Below are positions 17,479-25,975 of a stretch of DNA of 64,000 nucleotides, in pieces; the stretch's first letter is position 1, and each line of letters begins with the position of its first letter. The notes below the pieces were generated by a model. The model saw only the letters and a program-made list of their open reading frames with translations, made no database searches and was not told the DNA's origin. Made by a program: the position numbers and the translations under genes. Source of the stretch: Kribbella soli (GTDB lineage: Bacteria > Actinomycetota > Actinomycetes > Propionibacteriales > Kribbellaceae); the NCBI RefSeq assembly GCF_004331345.1, contig NZ_SJJZ01000003.1, positions 1,426,001 to 1,490,000 of the forward strand, in the 5' to 3' direction.

Positions 17479-18102
17479 TCAGGAGTTCGGGCTGCCCGAG
17501 CTGAGCTGGGCGGCGCTGGTGACCACGTGGTCGATGAAGCCGTACTCCTTGGCCTGGTCGGCGGTGAACCAGCGGTCCCGGTCGGCGTCGTTCTCGACCT
17601 GCTCGAGCGGCTGGCTGGTGTGCTCGGAGATCAGCCGGAACAGCAGCGCCTTCAGGTGCAGGGACTGCTCGGCCTGGATCTTGATGTCCGAGGCCGTACC
17701 GCCCATGCCGCCGGACGGCTGGTGCATCATGATCCGCGCGTGCGGCAGCGCGTACCGCTTGTTCTTCGCGCCGGCGCAGAGCAGGAACTGGCCCATCGAG
17801 GCGGCCAGGCCCATCCCGACCGTGGCGACGTCGTTGGAGATCCACTGCATGGTGTCGTAGATCGCCATGCCGGAGTCCACCGAGCCACCCGGCGAGTTGA
17901 TGTACAGCCAGATGTCCGCGTTCGGGTCCTGGGCGTTCAGCAGCAGCATCTGCGCGCAGATCGCGTTCGCGTTGTCGTCGCGAACCTCGGACCCCAGGAA
18001 GATGATCCGGTTCTTCCGCAACTCACGGTAGATGTCGTTTTCGTCTCCGCCGGATCCGTTGCCGCCCGCGGCGGTGGGGCTGGCTGCAAATGTCTCGTTC
18101 AC
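17479..18102 (-). CDS. clpP1: ATP-dependent Clp protease proteolytic subunit 1
   Basis: This 207-residue ClpP paralogue has Ser102 in GLAASMGQ and His127 in MMHQP. A Gly/Asn-rich N-terminal extension of about 20 residues precedes the conserved RIIFLGSEV segment; a propeptide there is usual. It is the first gene of the clpP1-clpP2 unit, and a ClgR-type operator match lies 55 bp upstream of its start. Confidence 0.97.
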   Translation of the reverse strand: MNETFAASPTAAGGNGSGGDENDIYRELRKNRIIFLGSEVRDDNANAICAQMLLLNAQDPNADIWLYINSPGGSVDSGMAIYDTMQWISNDVATVGMGLAASMGQFLLCAGAKNKRYALPHARIMMHQPSGGMGGTASDIKIQAEQSLHLKALLFRLISEHTSQPLEQVENDADRDRWFTADQAKEYGFIDHVVTSAAQLSSGSPNS

Positions 18103-18156
18103 GAACCCGACACTACTGGGCGAGAGCGACAGACCTAAGGCTGGGCCGGAGGTGTT

Positions 18157-18167
18157 CGCTCACGGCG
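18157..18167 (+). promoter_or_regulatory. ClgR-type operator upstream of clpP1
   Basis: The core CGCTCACGGCG fits the published ClgR consensus core CGCYNANRGCG exactly, and the four preceding bases TGTT also fit. The three following bases fit less well. ClgR activates clpP1P2 in Corynebacterium and Streptomyces. Position -55 from the clpP1 start is suitable for an activator. Confidence 0.65.
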
Positions 18168-18426
18168 CACCGTTCGTCTGCTGTCAGCGAATTCGGGCGC
18201 ATTCACCAGCCGCACAGGACAACGGATCCGGACTCGTCGACCGCTGCCTCGTCAGGTACTTCGCGGCGATCCGGCAACTCCGGTTCCCGCCGTACCTCAG
18301 GCTCCTGCAGCAGCGCGGTCACCCCTGCCCCCTCCGCGTTCGACCCAAAACACTCCGGGAAATCGTTTCACCAGCCACGCTAGGCCAGATTTCTTACGGT
18401 CGCGTCGCGATCGTCCGGCGAACATG

Positions 18427-18468
18427 CGTACGGCCCGGAACCCCACCTGAGGGGATCCGGGCCGTACG
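18427..18468 (-). terminator. Terminator of tig
   Basis: Perfect 13-bp arms (CGTACGGCCCGGA at 18427-18439; complement at 18456-18468) with an inner CCCC/GGGG extension lie 12 bp downstream of the tig stop codon. Confidence 0.9.
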
Positions 18469-18480
18469 GCGAGACGTTGC

Positions 18481-19872
18481 TCAGGCCTGCGCGGGCTCCG
18501 CGACCGGGGCCTCGGCGGCCTCGTCGTCGGCGGCGTCCGGGTCGGCGTACGAGCCGTCCGGCTGCAGGGTCTTCAGCTCCACCGTGTTGCCGGAAGCATC
18601 GGTGACCTTGGCGTTTTCCACCAGGTACGCGAGCGCCTTGCCGCGGACGACCTCGGACACCAGGCTCGGGACCAGGTTGTTCTCGACCGCGTGCTGCGCG
18701 AACTGGTCCGGGCTGACGCCGGAACGCTGCGCGTGCCGGACGATGTGCTCGGTCAGCTCCTGGTCGTTGACGCTCAGCTCCTGCTGCTCGGCCACCAGGT
18801 CGAGCACGAACTGCGCCTTGATCGCGTCCTCGGACCGCTTCTTCAGGTCCTCGTCGAACTCGTCCTGGGTCTGCTCCTCGCCCTCGAGGAACTGCTCCAT
18901 GGTCATCCCGGAGTACCCGAGCTGCTGCTCCAGGTTCTCCTTGCGGGCGGCCAGCTCGTCGGTCAGCAGGCCCTCGGGGACCGGCACGTCGACCAGCGTC
19001 AGGATCTTCTCCAGCACGGCGTCGCGCGCCTCACCGGCCTGCTCGAGCCGCTTGCCGCGCTCCAGCCGGGTCTGTACGTCGGCCTTCAGCTCGTCGGCGG
19101 TGTCGAACTCCGACGCGGTCTGCGCGAACTCGTCGTCGAACTCCGGGAGCTCCTGCTCCTTGACCGCGGTCACGGTCACCTCGACGTCGACGTCCTCGCC
19201 CTTCAGCGAGCCGCCCACGAGCTGGGTGACGAAGGTCTTCTTCTCGCCGGCGCTCAGGCCGATGACGGCCTCGTCCAGGCCGTCGAGCAGCTGACCGCTG
19301 CCGACCTGGTACGACAGGCCGGTCGCCTGCGCCTCCTCGACCTTCTCGCCGTCCTTGCTGGCCGACAGGTCGAGGGTGATGAAGTCGTTGTCGCCGACCG
19401 CGCGCTCGACCGGGTTCAGCGAGCCGAACCGCTGGCGCAGCGACTCGATCTGCTCGGTCACCTCGTCGTCGGAGATCGCGATGTCCTCGACCTCGGCCTC
19501 CAGGCCCTCCAGGTCCGGCAGGGTGATCTCCGGGCGGACCTCGACCTCGGCGGAGAACTGCAGGCTCTCCTTGTCGTTGAACTCGGTCACGTCGACCTCA
19601 GGCCGGCCGATCGCCTTGACCTGGTTGTCGCTGACCGCCTGCGAGTAGAGCTTCGGGAGGGCGTCGTTGATCGCCTCCTCGAGCACCGGGCCGCGGCCGA
19701 CGCGCTGGTCGATGACCTGCGGCGGGATCTTGCCCTTGCGGAAGCCCGGCACGACGATCTGCTGGCCGATGCTCTTGTACGCCGCGTCGAGGCTCGGCTT
19801 GAGTTCCTCGAACGGCACCTCGACGATGAGCTTGACCTTGGTCGGGCTCAAGGACTCGACGGTGCTCTTCAC
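18481..19872 (-). CDS. tig: Trigger factor, ribosome-associated chaperone and peptidyl-prolyl isomerase
   Basis: This 463-residue chaperone has the ribosome-binding N-domain with the signature VVPGFRKGKIPPQVIDQ at about residues 38-54, a central FKBP-like PPIase domain (residues 150-240) and a long helical C-domain ending in an acidic tail. The GTG at 19872, giving a mature start KSTVESLSPTKVKL as in other actinobacteria, is preferred over upstream in-frame codons. AAGGAG lies ten bases before it. It precedes the clpP1-clpP2-clpX block with its own terminator. Confidence 0.97.
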   Translation of the reverse strand: MKSTVESLSPTKVKLIVEVPFEELKPSLDAAYKSIGQQIVVPGFRKGKIPPQVIDQRVGRGPVLEEAINDALPKLYSQAVSDNQVKAIGRPEVDVTEFNDKESLQFSAEVEVRPEITLPDLEGLEAEVEDIAISDDEVTEQIESLRQRFGSLNPVERAVGDNDFITLDLSASKDGEKVEEAQATGLSYQVGSGQLLDGLDEAVIGLSAGEKKTFVTQLVGGSLKGEDVDVEVTVTAVKEQELPEFDDEFAQTASEFDTADELKADVQTRLERGKRLEQAGEARDAVLEKILTLVDVPVPEGLLTDELAARKENLEQQLGYSGMTMEQFLEGEEQTQDEFDEDLKKRSEDAIKAQFVLDLVAEQQELSVNDQELTEHIVRHAQRSGVSPDQFAQHAVENNLVPSLVSEVVRGKALAYLVENAKVTDASGNTVELKTLQPDGSYADPDAADDEAAEAPVAEPAQA

Positions 19873-19949
19873 GGTGGCGGTTCTCCTTGATTCGGTGACA
19901 TTCACAGCACGCGCGACAGCCCGCGCTGCAGCGGTGCTACACGGGTTTG

Positions 19950-20022
19950 TCGGGGCGACAGGACTCGAACCTGCGGTCTCCTGCTCCCAAAGCAGGCGCG
20001 CTAGCCACTACGCTACGCCCCG
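19950..20022 (-). tRNA. tRNA-Pro (anticodon TGG)
   Basis: Acceptor arms CGGGGCG and CGCCCCG pair at the two ends. The anticodon stem CCTGC/GCAGG holds loop TTTGGGA with TGG at positions 34-36. The T arm contains GGTTCGAGTCC. CCA is not encoded. The gene lies upstream of tig in the same orientation. Confidence 0.95.
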
Positions 20023-20127
20023 CAGTGACCGGTCGAGTGTAGTCGACCGGAACCAGTGCTCGCGCCACCGGGGCCCGGCAATACCGTTTTGAGTCCAACC
20101 CACCTCATGTGGAATCATGTTCAGCAC

Positions 20128-20198
20128 GCGGGTGTAGCTCAATGGTAGAGCCCCAGTCTTCCAAACTGACTACGCGAGTTCGATTCTCGTCACCCGCT
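20128..20198 (+). tRNA. tRNA-Gly (anticodon TCC)
   Basis: Acceptor arms GCGGGTG and CACCCGC pair. The loop CTTCCAA gives anticodon TCC, and the T loop reads GTTCGATTC. The outermost anticodon-stem position is a C-A mismatch. CCA is not encoded. Confidence 0.95.
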
Positions 20199-20204
20199 CG
20201 GTCG

Positions 20205-20250
20205 AGAGGGCGAGGTATGCCTGCGGAAAGCGCAGGGTGCCTCGCCCTCT
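20205..20250 (+). terminator. Terminator after tRNA-Gly
   Basis: Eleven-base arms AGAGGGCGAGG and CCTCGCCCTCT surround an inner CCTGCG/CGCAGG stem with a GAAAG loop, followed by a T-rich run (TCTGTTGT). It starts seven bases after the tRNA. Confidence 0.9.
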
Positions 20251-20337
20251 TCTGTTGTGCGCCTTCGCTTCGCTCGGCGCGGGCGGGGGCTTCGCCACCC
20301 GCACCCCCTGGACCGGGGTCGGGTTTGGGTGCGTGGT

Positions 20338-21876
20338 TCAGGGGAAGGCGGGTGGGCCGCCTCGGAGGGCTCGGCAGGTGGCTTCGGGGTCGTTGACGAA
20401 GTTCGGGACCTGGTTGTCGGCGTCGTAGTAGCGGTGGAAGACCGGGGTCTGGGAGCCGGACATCGGCGGGACGATCCAGCTCCAGTCGGCCGGGCAGCCG
20501 CGGCCGGCGCGCTCCTCCTTTTCCAGGTGGATGAGGAACCTGCGCGACTCGGTGTGATGGTCGGTCACTGTCACGCCGCTCGCGTTGAACGAGTGCAGGA
20601 CCGCCCGGTTGATCTCGACCAGGGCCCGGTCCCGCCACAGGGTCGCGTCGTGCGAGGTGTCCAGCCCCATCCGCTCAGCGACCTCCGGGACCATGTCGTA
20701 GCGGTCGCTGTCCCCCAGGTTGCGGGCCCCGATCTCGGTGCCCATGTACCAGCCGTTGAACGGCGCGGCCGGGTAGGAGACACCGCCGATCACCAGCCGG
20801 TTGTTGCTGATCACCGGGACCGCGTGCCACCGCAGTCCCAGATCGGTGAACCAGGCCAGCTCGGGATGCTCGAGCAGAACCTCGTGGACCGCCTGCCCCG
20901 GGAGCTGGAACATCCGCGGCCCCTCCTCGACGGTCTCCACCACCAGCGGGAGCAGGTCGAAGGCCCCTTGCCGTTCCGGCGGCCGCCACCCGCGCTGGAT
21001 CAGTTTGCTCGTGAACGTGCGGTAGCGGGGATCCCCGAGCACACGCCCGTCCGGTTGCTCGTACCCGGCGTACCGGATGAGTTGCTCGTTCCAGATCCTC
21101 GGGGCGGGCCGCGACGGCGTCTCGGGGGCGAACACGCTGATCATCGGCCGGATCTTGCCGCCGTTGTGCGCCGTACTCAGATGCTCGAAGCAGTGCCTGG
21201 CGACGCTGCTTGCGTCCGTGACGGTTCTCAGGTCGCGCACCTGCAGGCTGCGCCAGTACAGCCGGCCGATGCAGCGCTTGTTGTTGCGCCAGGCGACGCG
21301 GGCGCCGAAGGTGAGTTCCTCGGCGGTGTGCCAGTAGGTGCCGGTCGTGTCGATCTCGCGCATCACCTCGGCCATCCGGGGCTCCATCGGCCCGGCGTGC
21401 GGGTCCTCGGCGTAGAAGAGTTCGAGGAACTCCTTCGCCGCGGCCCGAACCGTCTCGAGGTCGGGTTCCGGCTCGGACCGGCTCACCGGCGGGTGACCGG
21501 GCACTGGCGGGTGGCTGGGCGGCGCGACCGTCACCGGAGGTCGTGACGCCGTACGGCGGGCTCGTCGGGCCGTGCCCCACCGCGCGCCGGCGACCTGGAG
21601 CAGCTGCTCCGCGCCACCGACCGAGACGACATGGCGGACGCAGATTCCCACCGCGAGCAGGAGACCTGCCAGGCTGAGCGCGATCGCCAGTTCGGTCGGG
21701 ACGCCGATGGGCACGTTCCGGCCGAGTTCGATCACGCCGAGGGCGGCGCCTGCCACGGCCAGTCCGAGGACTGCGAGTGGCAGAGCCAGGGGCCGGCGGC
21801 CTCGTGCCGCCCGCCGGCTTGTCGGGGTTTCCGCGCGGTCGTCCTCCGTCCGGGCGGGGTTCGGAAGAGTTCGCAC
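20338..21876 (-). CDS. nos: Nitric oxide synthase oxygenase domain with N-terminal membrane anchor
   Basis: The 512-residue protein makes NO and citrulline from arginine, judging by its C-terminal 370 residues. The haem-thiolate Cys202 lies in WRNNKRCIGRLYW, and the arginine-binding Glu381 in FNGWYMGTEIGARN. Bacterial NOS proteins are usually only this domain. Here residues 1-28 are Arg-rich, two hydrophobic spans follow (about 31-51 and 61-80), then a Pro-rich linker to about 137. It has no reductase domain. GTG start three bases after the stop of the coiled-coil gene, so translation is coupled. NOS identity is strong; membrane anchoring is predicted from hydrophobicity. Confidence 0.93.
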   Translation of the reverse strand: MRTLPNPARTEDDRAETPTSRRAARGRRPLALPLAVLGLAVAGAALGVIELGRNVPIGVPTELAIALSLAGLLLAVGICVRHVVSVGGAEQLLQVAGARWGTARRARRTASRPPVTVAPPSHPPVPGHPPVSRSEPEPDLETVRAAAKEFLELFYAEDPHAGPMEPRMAEVMREIDTTGTYWHTAEELTFGARVAWRNNKRCIGRLYWRSLQVRDLRTVTDASSVARHCFEHLSTAHNGGKIRPMISVFAPETPSRPAPRIWNEQLIRYAGYEQPDGRVLGDPRYRTFTSKLIQRGWRPPERQGAFDLLPLVVETVEEGPRMFQLPGQAVHEVLLEHPELAWFTDLGLRWHAVPVISNNRLVIGGVSYPAAPFNGWYMGTEIGARNLGDSDRYDMVPEVAERMGLDTSHDATLWRDRALVEINRAVLHSFNASGVTVTDHHTESRRFLIHLEKEERAGRGCPADWSWIVPPMSGSQTPVFHRYYDADNQVPNFVNDPEATCRALRGGPPAFP

Positions 21877-21879
21877 GGG

Positions 21880-22563
21880 TCAGTCCGAGCCTGGAGACCT
21901 CGGGCCGCTACCGTTCACTCCCCCGTGCCCGTTCCCGTTCGCGTGCCCGTTTCCGTTCGCGTGCCCGTTCTGCAGGCGGACCTGCCAGTCGCTCAGGTCG
22001 TCGAACCAGGCATCCTTCTGGCGGGTCGCCTGCTCGCCGGCCTGCCCCGAGCTCCCGAGCCGCTCGACCTCATTCGAGAACGAGTCGACGATCGACTGCA
22101 TCCGCGACTGCGCGTTCTGGGCGTACGAGCGGACCTGCTGGCCGGCCGTGTCCATGGCCTCCTCGACGATCCGGCGCTCGTGCGCGCGCGCCTGACCGAT
22201 GCGCTCGCGGGTGTCGCGGCTGACGTCCTCGACCATCTCCTCGGCCACCAACTGCGCTTGGCTGAACAGCTGGACGATCTGGTCGTTCACGCGCTCGCCG
22301 ACCTGCTCGTACTCGTCCAGCTCACTCTGCACACGCCGTACCTCCGCCCGGGCTCGCCGCAGCTCCCCCTGGAGCCGTTCGTTCTCGGCGCGGCACTCGC
22401 TGACCTCTCTCGCGGTCGCCTGCACCTGGTCGGCGAGCAGGTCGATGTACCCGTACACCTGGTCCGAATCGAGGCCCCGGAGTCTCCGCCGGAACGTTTC
22501 ACCCCGGATCGCATCCGGGGTCTGGTAGTGCGGAGAGCCGTGGCGGTGCTTTCCGTTCGTCAC
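21880..22563 (-). CDS. DivIVA-like coiled-coil protein
   Basis: This 227-residue protein has a DivIVA/Wag31-like start (FRRRLRGLDSDQVYGYIDLLADQV, about residues 24-47), a long coiled coil to about residue 190 and a low-complexity tail rich in NGHANG units. DivIVA proteins bind curved or polar membrane and act as scaffolds. The GTG start overlaps the globin-reductase stop (GTGA), and its own stop lies three bases before the NOS start. It could position the two redox proteins at the membrane; that is inference. Confidence 0.75.
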   Translation of the reverse strand: MTNGKHRHGSPHYQTPDAIRGETFRRRLRGLDSDQVYGYIDLLADQVQATAREVSECRAENERLQGELRRARAEVRRVQSELDEYEQVGERVNDQIVQLFSQAQLVAEEMVEDVSRDTRERIGQARAHERRIVEEAMDTAGQQVRSYAQNAQSRMQSIVDSFSNEVERLGSSGQAGEQATRQKDAWFDDLSDWQVRLQNGHANGNGHANGNGHGGVNGSGPRSPGSD

Positions 22564-23735
22564 TTGATGTCTCCTGACCTGGTGAGCGCTGGCGTGCCCG
22601 TGTGCTCATCCACAGGCGCGTAGTAGAAGTGCTCGTACTTGATGTGCTCGGGGTCCATGCCGGCGCCGGCCAGCCGCTCCAGCGTGTGCGCGACCATCTG
22701 CGGCCCGCCGCACACCATCGCCGTCCGCCCGTACACGTCCTGCCGGGACGCGACCATGCCGACCTTCCCGCGCGTGCCGGGATAGGACGCGTCGTCCGAC
22801 ACGACTTCCGTGTAGTCGAACCACGGCCGTGTCTGAGCCAGTTCTCGTAGCCGGGGACGGTCGTAGAGGTGCCAGGGCATCCGCACTCCGTGGAGCAGGT
22901 GGACCCGCGGGGCGGTGCGCGACCGTTCCCACTCGTTGTCGATCTGTTCGAGGACCGCGAGCAACGGGGCGAGACCGGTTCCGCCGGCGACCATCAGCAG
23001 GTCCCGTACGTCGGCCTCACGCCGGGTCAACCGCTCGCCGACCGGCGCACCCAGCTTCACGACGTCGCCGACCTTCAGAGTCCGCACCACGGCCGGGCTC
23101 ACCTGCCCGCCGTCGATCTGCTGCACGTGCAGGTCGATCGAACCGTCCCTCCGCGGGGCGTTCGCCGGACTGAAGTACCGCCACAACCGGGGCCGTTGCG
23201 GGATCTCCATCGAGACGGACTGGCCCGGAAGGAACTGGAACGCGCGCCGCGGCCGGACCGTCAGCAACGTGAGGTCCATGGTCCGCCGCTCGACCGAGAC
23301 CACGTCGGCGTCCCACCAGTCAGGGGTGGACTCCGAGGAGGTCTCCGCCGCCTCGACCATCATCCGGGCAATCACCTGGTAGGCCGCAGTCCAGTGCCCG
23401 GCGAGCTCCTCGTCCCACTCGGGTCCGAGGAAGTGCTTCAGGGTCGCGCACAACGAGGCGCCGACCGCGTTGTAGTGGTCCGCGACGACGGCGTACTTGC
23501 GATGGTCGCGGCCGAGGTGCTGCAGGAACGCCGTGTCGTTCTCGATCTGATCGGCATGGCTGACGATCCGGCCGAGGGCGCCGACGAACTTGTCCCGTTG
23601 GTTCGACATGAAGAGCGGAAACATAGGCCGCACCTCGGGATAGGACACGAACAAGTGCGAGTAGAAGTACAGCGGTACCTGTTCTCCGTGCTCTGTCACC
23701 CGGTCCCAGCTGCGCTGGAGGGCGTTGGCATCCAT
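22560..23735 (-). CDS. Globin-ferredoxin reductase fusion, flavohemoglobin type
   Basis: This 391-residue protein has an N-terminal globin domain (residues 1-140) with a haem-ligand candidate His in LGRDHRKYAVVADHY and a B10-type Tyr in VPLYFYSHLF. An FAD domain follows with RYFSPAN, then an NAD domain with GGTGLAPLLAVL and a C-terminal CGGPQMV/EHFYY. Flavohemoglobins oxidise NO to nitrate and can also pass electrons. As the first gene of an operon ending in NOS, it may detoxify NO or reduce the synthase. No clear Shine-Dalgarno sequence precedes the ATG. Confidence 0.88.
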   Translation of the reverse strand: MDANALQRSWDRVTEHGEQVPLYFYSHLFVSYPEVRPMFPLFMSNQRDKFVGALGRIVSHADQIENDTAFLQHLGRDHRKYAVVADHYNAVGASLCATLKHFLGPEWDEELAGHWTAAYQVIARMMVEAAETSSESTPDWWDADVVSVERRTMDLTLLTVRPRRAFQFLPGQSVSMEIPQRPRLWRYFSPANAPRRDGSIDLHVQQIDGGQVSPAVVRTLKVGDVVKLGAPVGERLTRREADVRDLLMVAGGTGLAPLLAVLEQIDNEWERSRTAPRVHLLHGVRMPWHLYDRPRLRELAQTRPWFDYTEVVSDDASYPGTRGKVGMVASRQDVYGRTAMVCGGPQMVAHTLERLAGAGMDPEHIKYEHFYYAPVDEHTGTPALTRSGDIK

Positions 23736-23969
23736 AGGGGTTCGCTATCCGGCTCGAGAAGGCAGCTCCTCGACTGAAACGTGCGGCCCGCAAACGGGCA
23801 TCAGGTACTGCCGGTCGCCGGCCGAATCGGCCGACAGACACTGCGTCGACAAGGGTTCCCTCCCAGTCCAGCCCCCGAGTCTTAATGGCCTTCGTGGTGT
23901 CTCCAGCCCGCAACCTACCCGCGCCGAACGGCTTGAAACCGCGAACCGGACTGAGACGTGCCGAAATCC

Positions 23970-25835
23970 CTACGGCGCCCGGAGAAAGGCGATGCCGTCG
24001 ACACCGGCCGGGGCCGTGGAGGTGGAGACGATCTTGAGAATCCCTGTACGGAAAGGGGTTGCAGGGAGGTAGGTGACCGTGCGGCTGGTGGTCGCCGCGG
24101 CCAGAGAGACCGTACCGATCTTGATGTTCGCGTGGTAGATGTCCACGCGGCCTTGGCCCGGGCCGTGAATCGCTACCAGGGCGATGCGCAGGCCGGCCTC
24201 GGTGGCCTTGGTCAGGTAGGCGCCGTTGGCCTTGAGGATGGTCGTGGTGCCTTGGAAGGCCAAAGTGCTGGTGGAGCGCGTGACGGTACCGGCCGAGGTC
24301 AGAGCGCGGTCGTCCTCGGGTGCTACCGAGCAGATCGGTGCGGACCAGGCGGACACGTTCCCCAGGTAGTCGCGGGCGCGCACCATGAAGCACTCGTCCC
24401 AGCCGAGTCTCGGCGACCAGGTGACCCCCGTGATGCGCGTGTTCTGCCAGACAGCGGGGTAGATCCACTTGCCGAGCGCGGCACCCGGTGCGGCCACCTT
24501 GTAGACCACGTCGTACGACGTGATGTCGGTGTCGTCCTTGTAGGCCCAGCGCACTGTCGCGGACCCGCTCAGCTGCACGCGGTCGCCGATGCGCCATGTG
24601 ACCAGCGAAGGCGCCGTACCGTCCACTTCACTGCAGTACGACGTGCTCCAGGCACTCACGTTGCCGGCGTAGTCGCGCGCACGCACCTGCCAGCACGTGT
24701 CAGTGCCGATCGGTGCACTCAGACTCGCCCCAGTGGTCTTGAGCCCCTGCCACGCGGGCACCTGGTTCCAAGCGCCGTACGGCGAGGTGCGGTTGGGGCG
24801 CTGCTGGATTCGCAGGTCGTAGCTGTCCACTCCGGTCGCAGGTGAGTTCGGGTCCTGCGGGTCCTCGTACGCCCACTCGAAGGACAGGCTCGTGTTGTCG
24901 CGGATGCGATCGCCTGCGGAGGCACTGGTCAGTACGGGCGCGACGCTGTCCGGGTGCTGCTGCGGGTCGGCGGTCAGCCAGGACAGGGTGATCACGCGGG
25001 GCTTGCTGGTCGCGTCGGCGTACACGATCTTCGCCAGACCGGAGCCGTCTGCCCGGAAGCTGGGGGCAGTGGTGCGGATCGGCCCGTAGCGGCGCTGTCC
25101 CAGGGCCGGGTCGTTGAGGTCAGTGACCAGCAGGTCGGAGCCGGAGGTCTGCACGGTGAATCCGTTGCCCAGCTGGGCGTCCGCGGCCACAGTCAGGTTC
25201 CGCGGCGGCTGCGGCCCGTTGACGTCTACTACCTGGTTACAACCGCTCAGCACCGCCCATCGGCCGTTGACATCGTCCGGGCCGACGGTGCACGCGCTGG
25301 CGACCAGCACGGTCTTCACGACACCAGTGGTCAGGTTCTTACCGTCCAGGTGACCCGGCTCGGTCACCTTCCACACCGTGTCGCCGGACATGGCGAACGG
25401 CTGCGCGACGTCGGCCAGCTTGGCCTTGCTCGCGACGTCGTACACCTCAGCGGTCGCAGCAGCCGGTGCACGGTGCGAGACGAGCTTGCCACCCTTTCCG
25501 AGCACCACCTCGTCCGCAGCGGGGAACGTGAGCCCGCCGACCTTCGCAGTGGTCCCGTCGAACGTCAGCAGGGCCGGCCCCTCCACCTGCAGCGGCTTGC
25601 CGACGTTCGAGCCACCAGAGGCTGTCCACGTGGTCCCGTTGTTACTCGTCTCGTAGACAGGGTTCGAAACGACCACGCGGGCGCCCGACATACCGACGTC
25701 CGTCGCCGTACGCCCGGGAACGAGGACGCCCTCGCCCAGGTGCTGCGGTGGATCGGCTGCCATCACCTGTGACGCCGTCAACGGCAGCAGTACGACGGCA
25801 CACACCATGGCCGCCTTGACCCGAAACCCCAGCAC
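23970..25835 (-). CDS. Secreted protein with two fibronectin III-like repeats
   Basis: This 621-residue protein has a signal peptide (AAMVCAVVLLPLTASQVMAA) and a beta-rich N-terminal half of about 300 residues. Two repeat units follow, each ending with a segment like CWQVRARDYAGNVSAWS plus a paired Cys (about residues 315-405 and 410-505), then a C-terminal beta domain. Similar modules occur in extracellular actinobacterial proteins of unknown function. No catalytic motif seen. Its GTG start follows a GGGGGG tract. It faces the MoxR gene across a 140-bp divergent gap. Confidence 0.7.
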   Translation of the reverse strand: MLGFRVKAAMVCAVVLLPLTASQVMAADPPQHLGEGVLVPGRTATDVGMSGARVVVSNPVYETSNNGTTWTASGGSNVGKPLQVEGPALLTFDGTTAKVGGLTFPAADEVVLGKGGKLVSHRAPAAATAEVYDVASKAKLADVAQPFAMSGDTVWKVTEPGHLDGKNLTTGVVKTVLVASACTVGPDDVNGRWAVLSGCNQVVDVNGPQPPRNLTVAADAQLGNGFTVQTSGSDLLVTDLNDPALGQRRYGPIRTTAPSFRADGSGLAKIVYADATSKPRVITLSWLTADPQQHPDSVAPVLTSASAGDRIRDNTSLSFEWAYEDPQDPNSPATGVDSYDLRIQQRPNRTSPYGAWNQVPAWQGLKTTGASLSAPIGTDTCWQVRARDYAGNVSAWSTSYCSEVDGTAPSLVTWRIGDRVQLSGSATVRWAYKDDTDITSYDVVYKVAAPGAALGKWIYPAVWQNTRITGVTWSPRLGWDECFMVRARDYLGNVSAWSAPICSVAPEDDRALTSAGTVTRSTSTLAFQGTTTILKANGAYLTKATEAGLRIALVAIHGPGQGRVDIYHANIKIGTVSLAAATTSRTVTYLPATPFRTGILKIVSTSTAPAGVDGIAFLRAP

Positions 25836-25975
25836 GAGAGACCCCCCAGTACTCCGATGACCTCGCGCCGCACCCTAGCCAGTAACCACCAGTAACGGAA
25901 GCGCCCCGGAAAACAGGGTGACACACCGTGACCTCGAGAGGATCCTGAAAGGCTGACCAGCAACGAAAGGGACTG

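Larger units (their letters stand above)
18103..18480. other. clpP1 promoter region and tig 3' region, no gene seen
   Basis: This 378-bp gap separates tig from clpP1. It holds the ClgR-like box at 18157-18167 and the tig terminator at 18427-18468. I see no convincing coding frame between them. Confidence 0.7.

Noticed and set aside
19950..20198. Two tRNA genes as possible integration sites
   Set aside because: No integrase, repeated tRNA 3' end or change of gene character is seen on either side.
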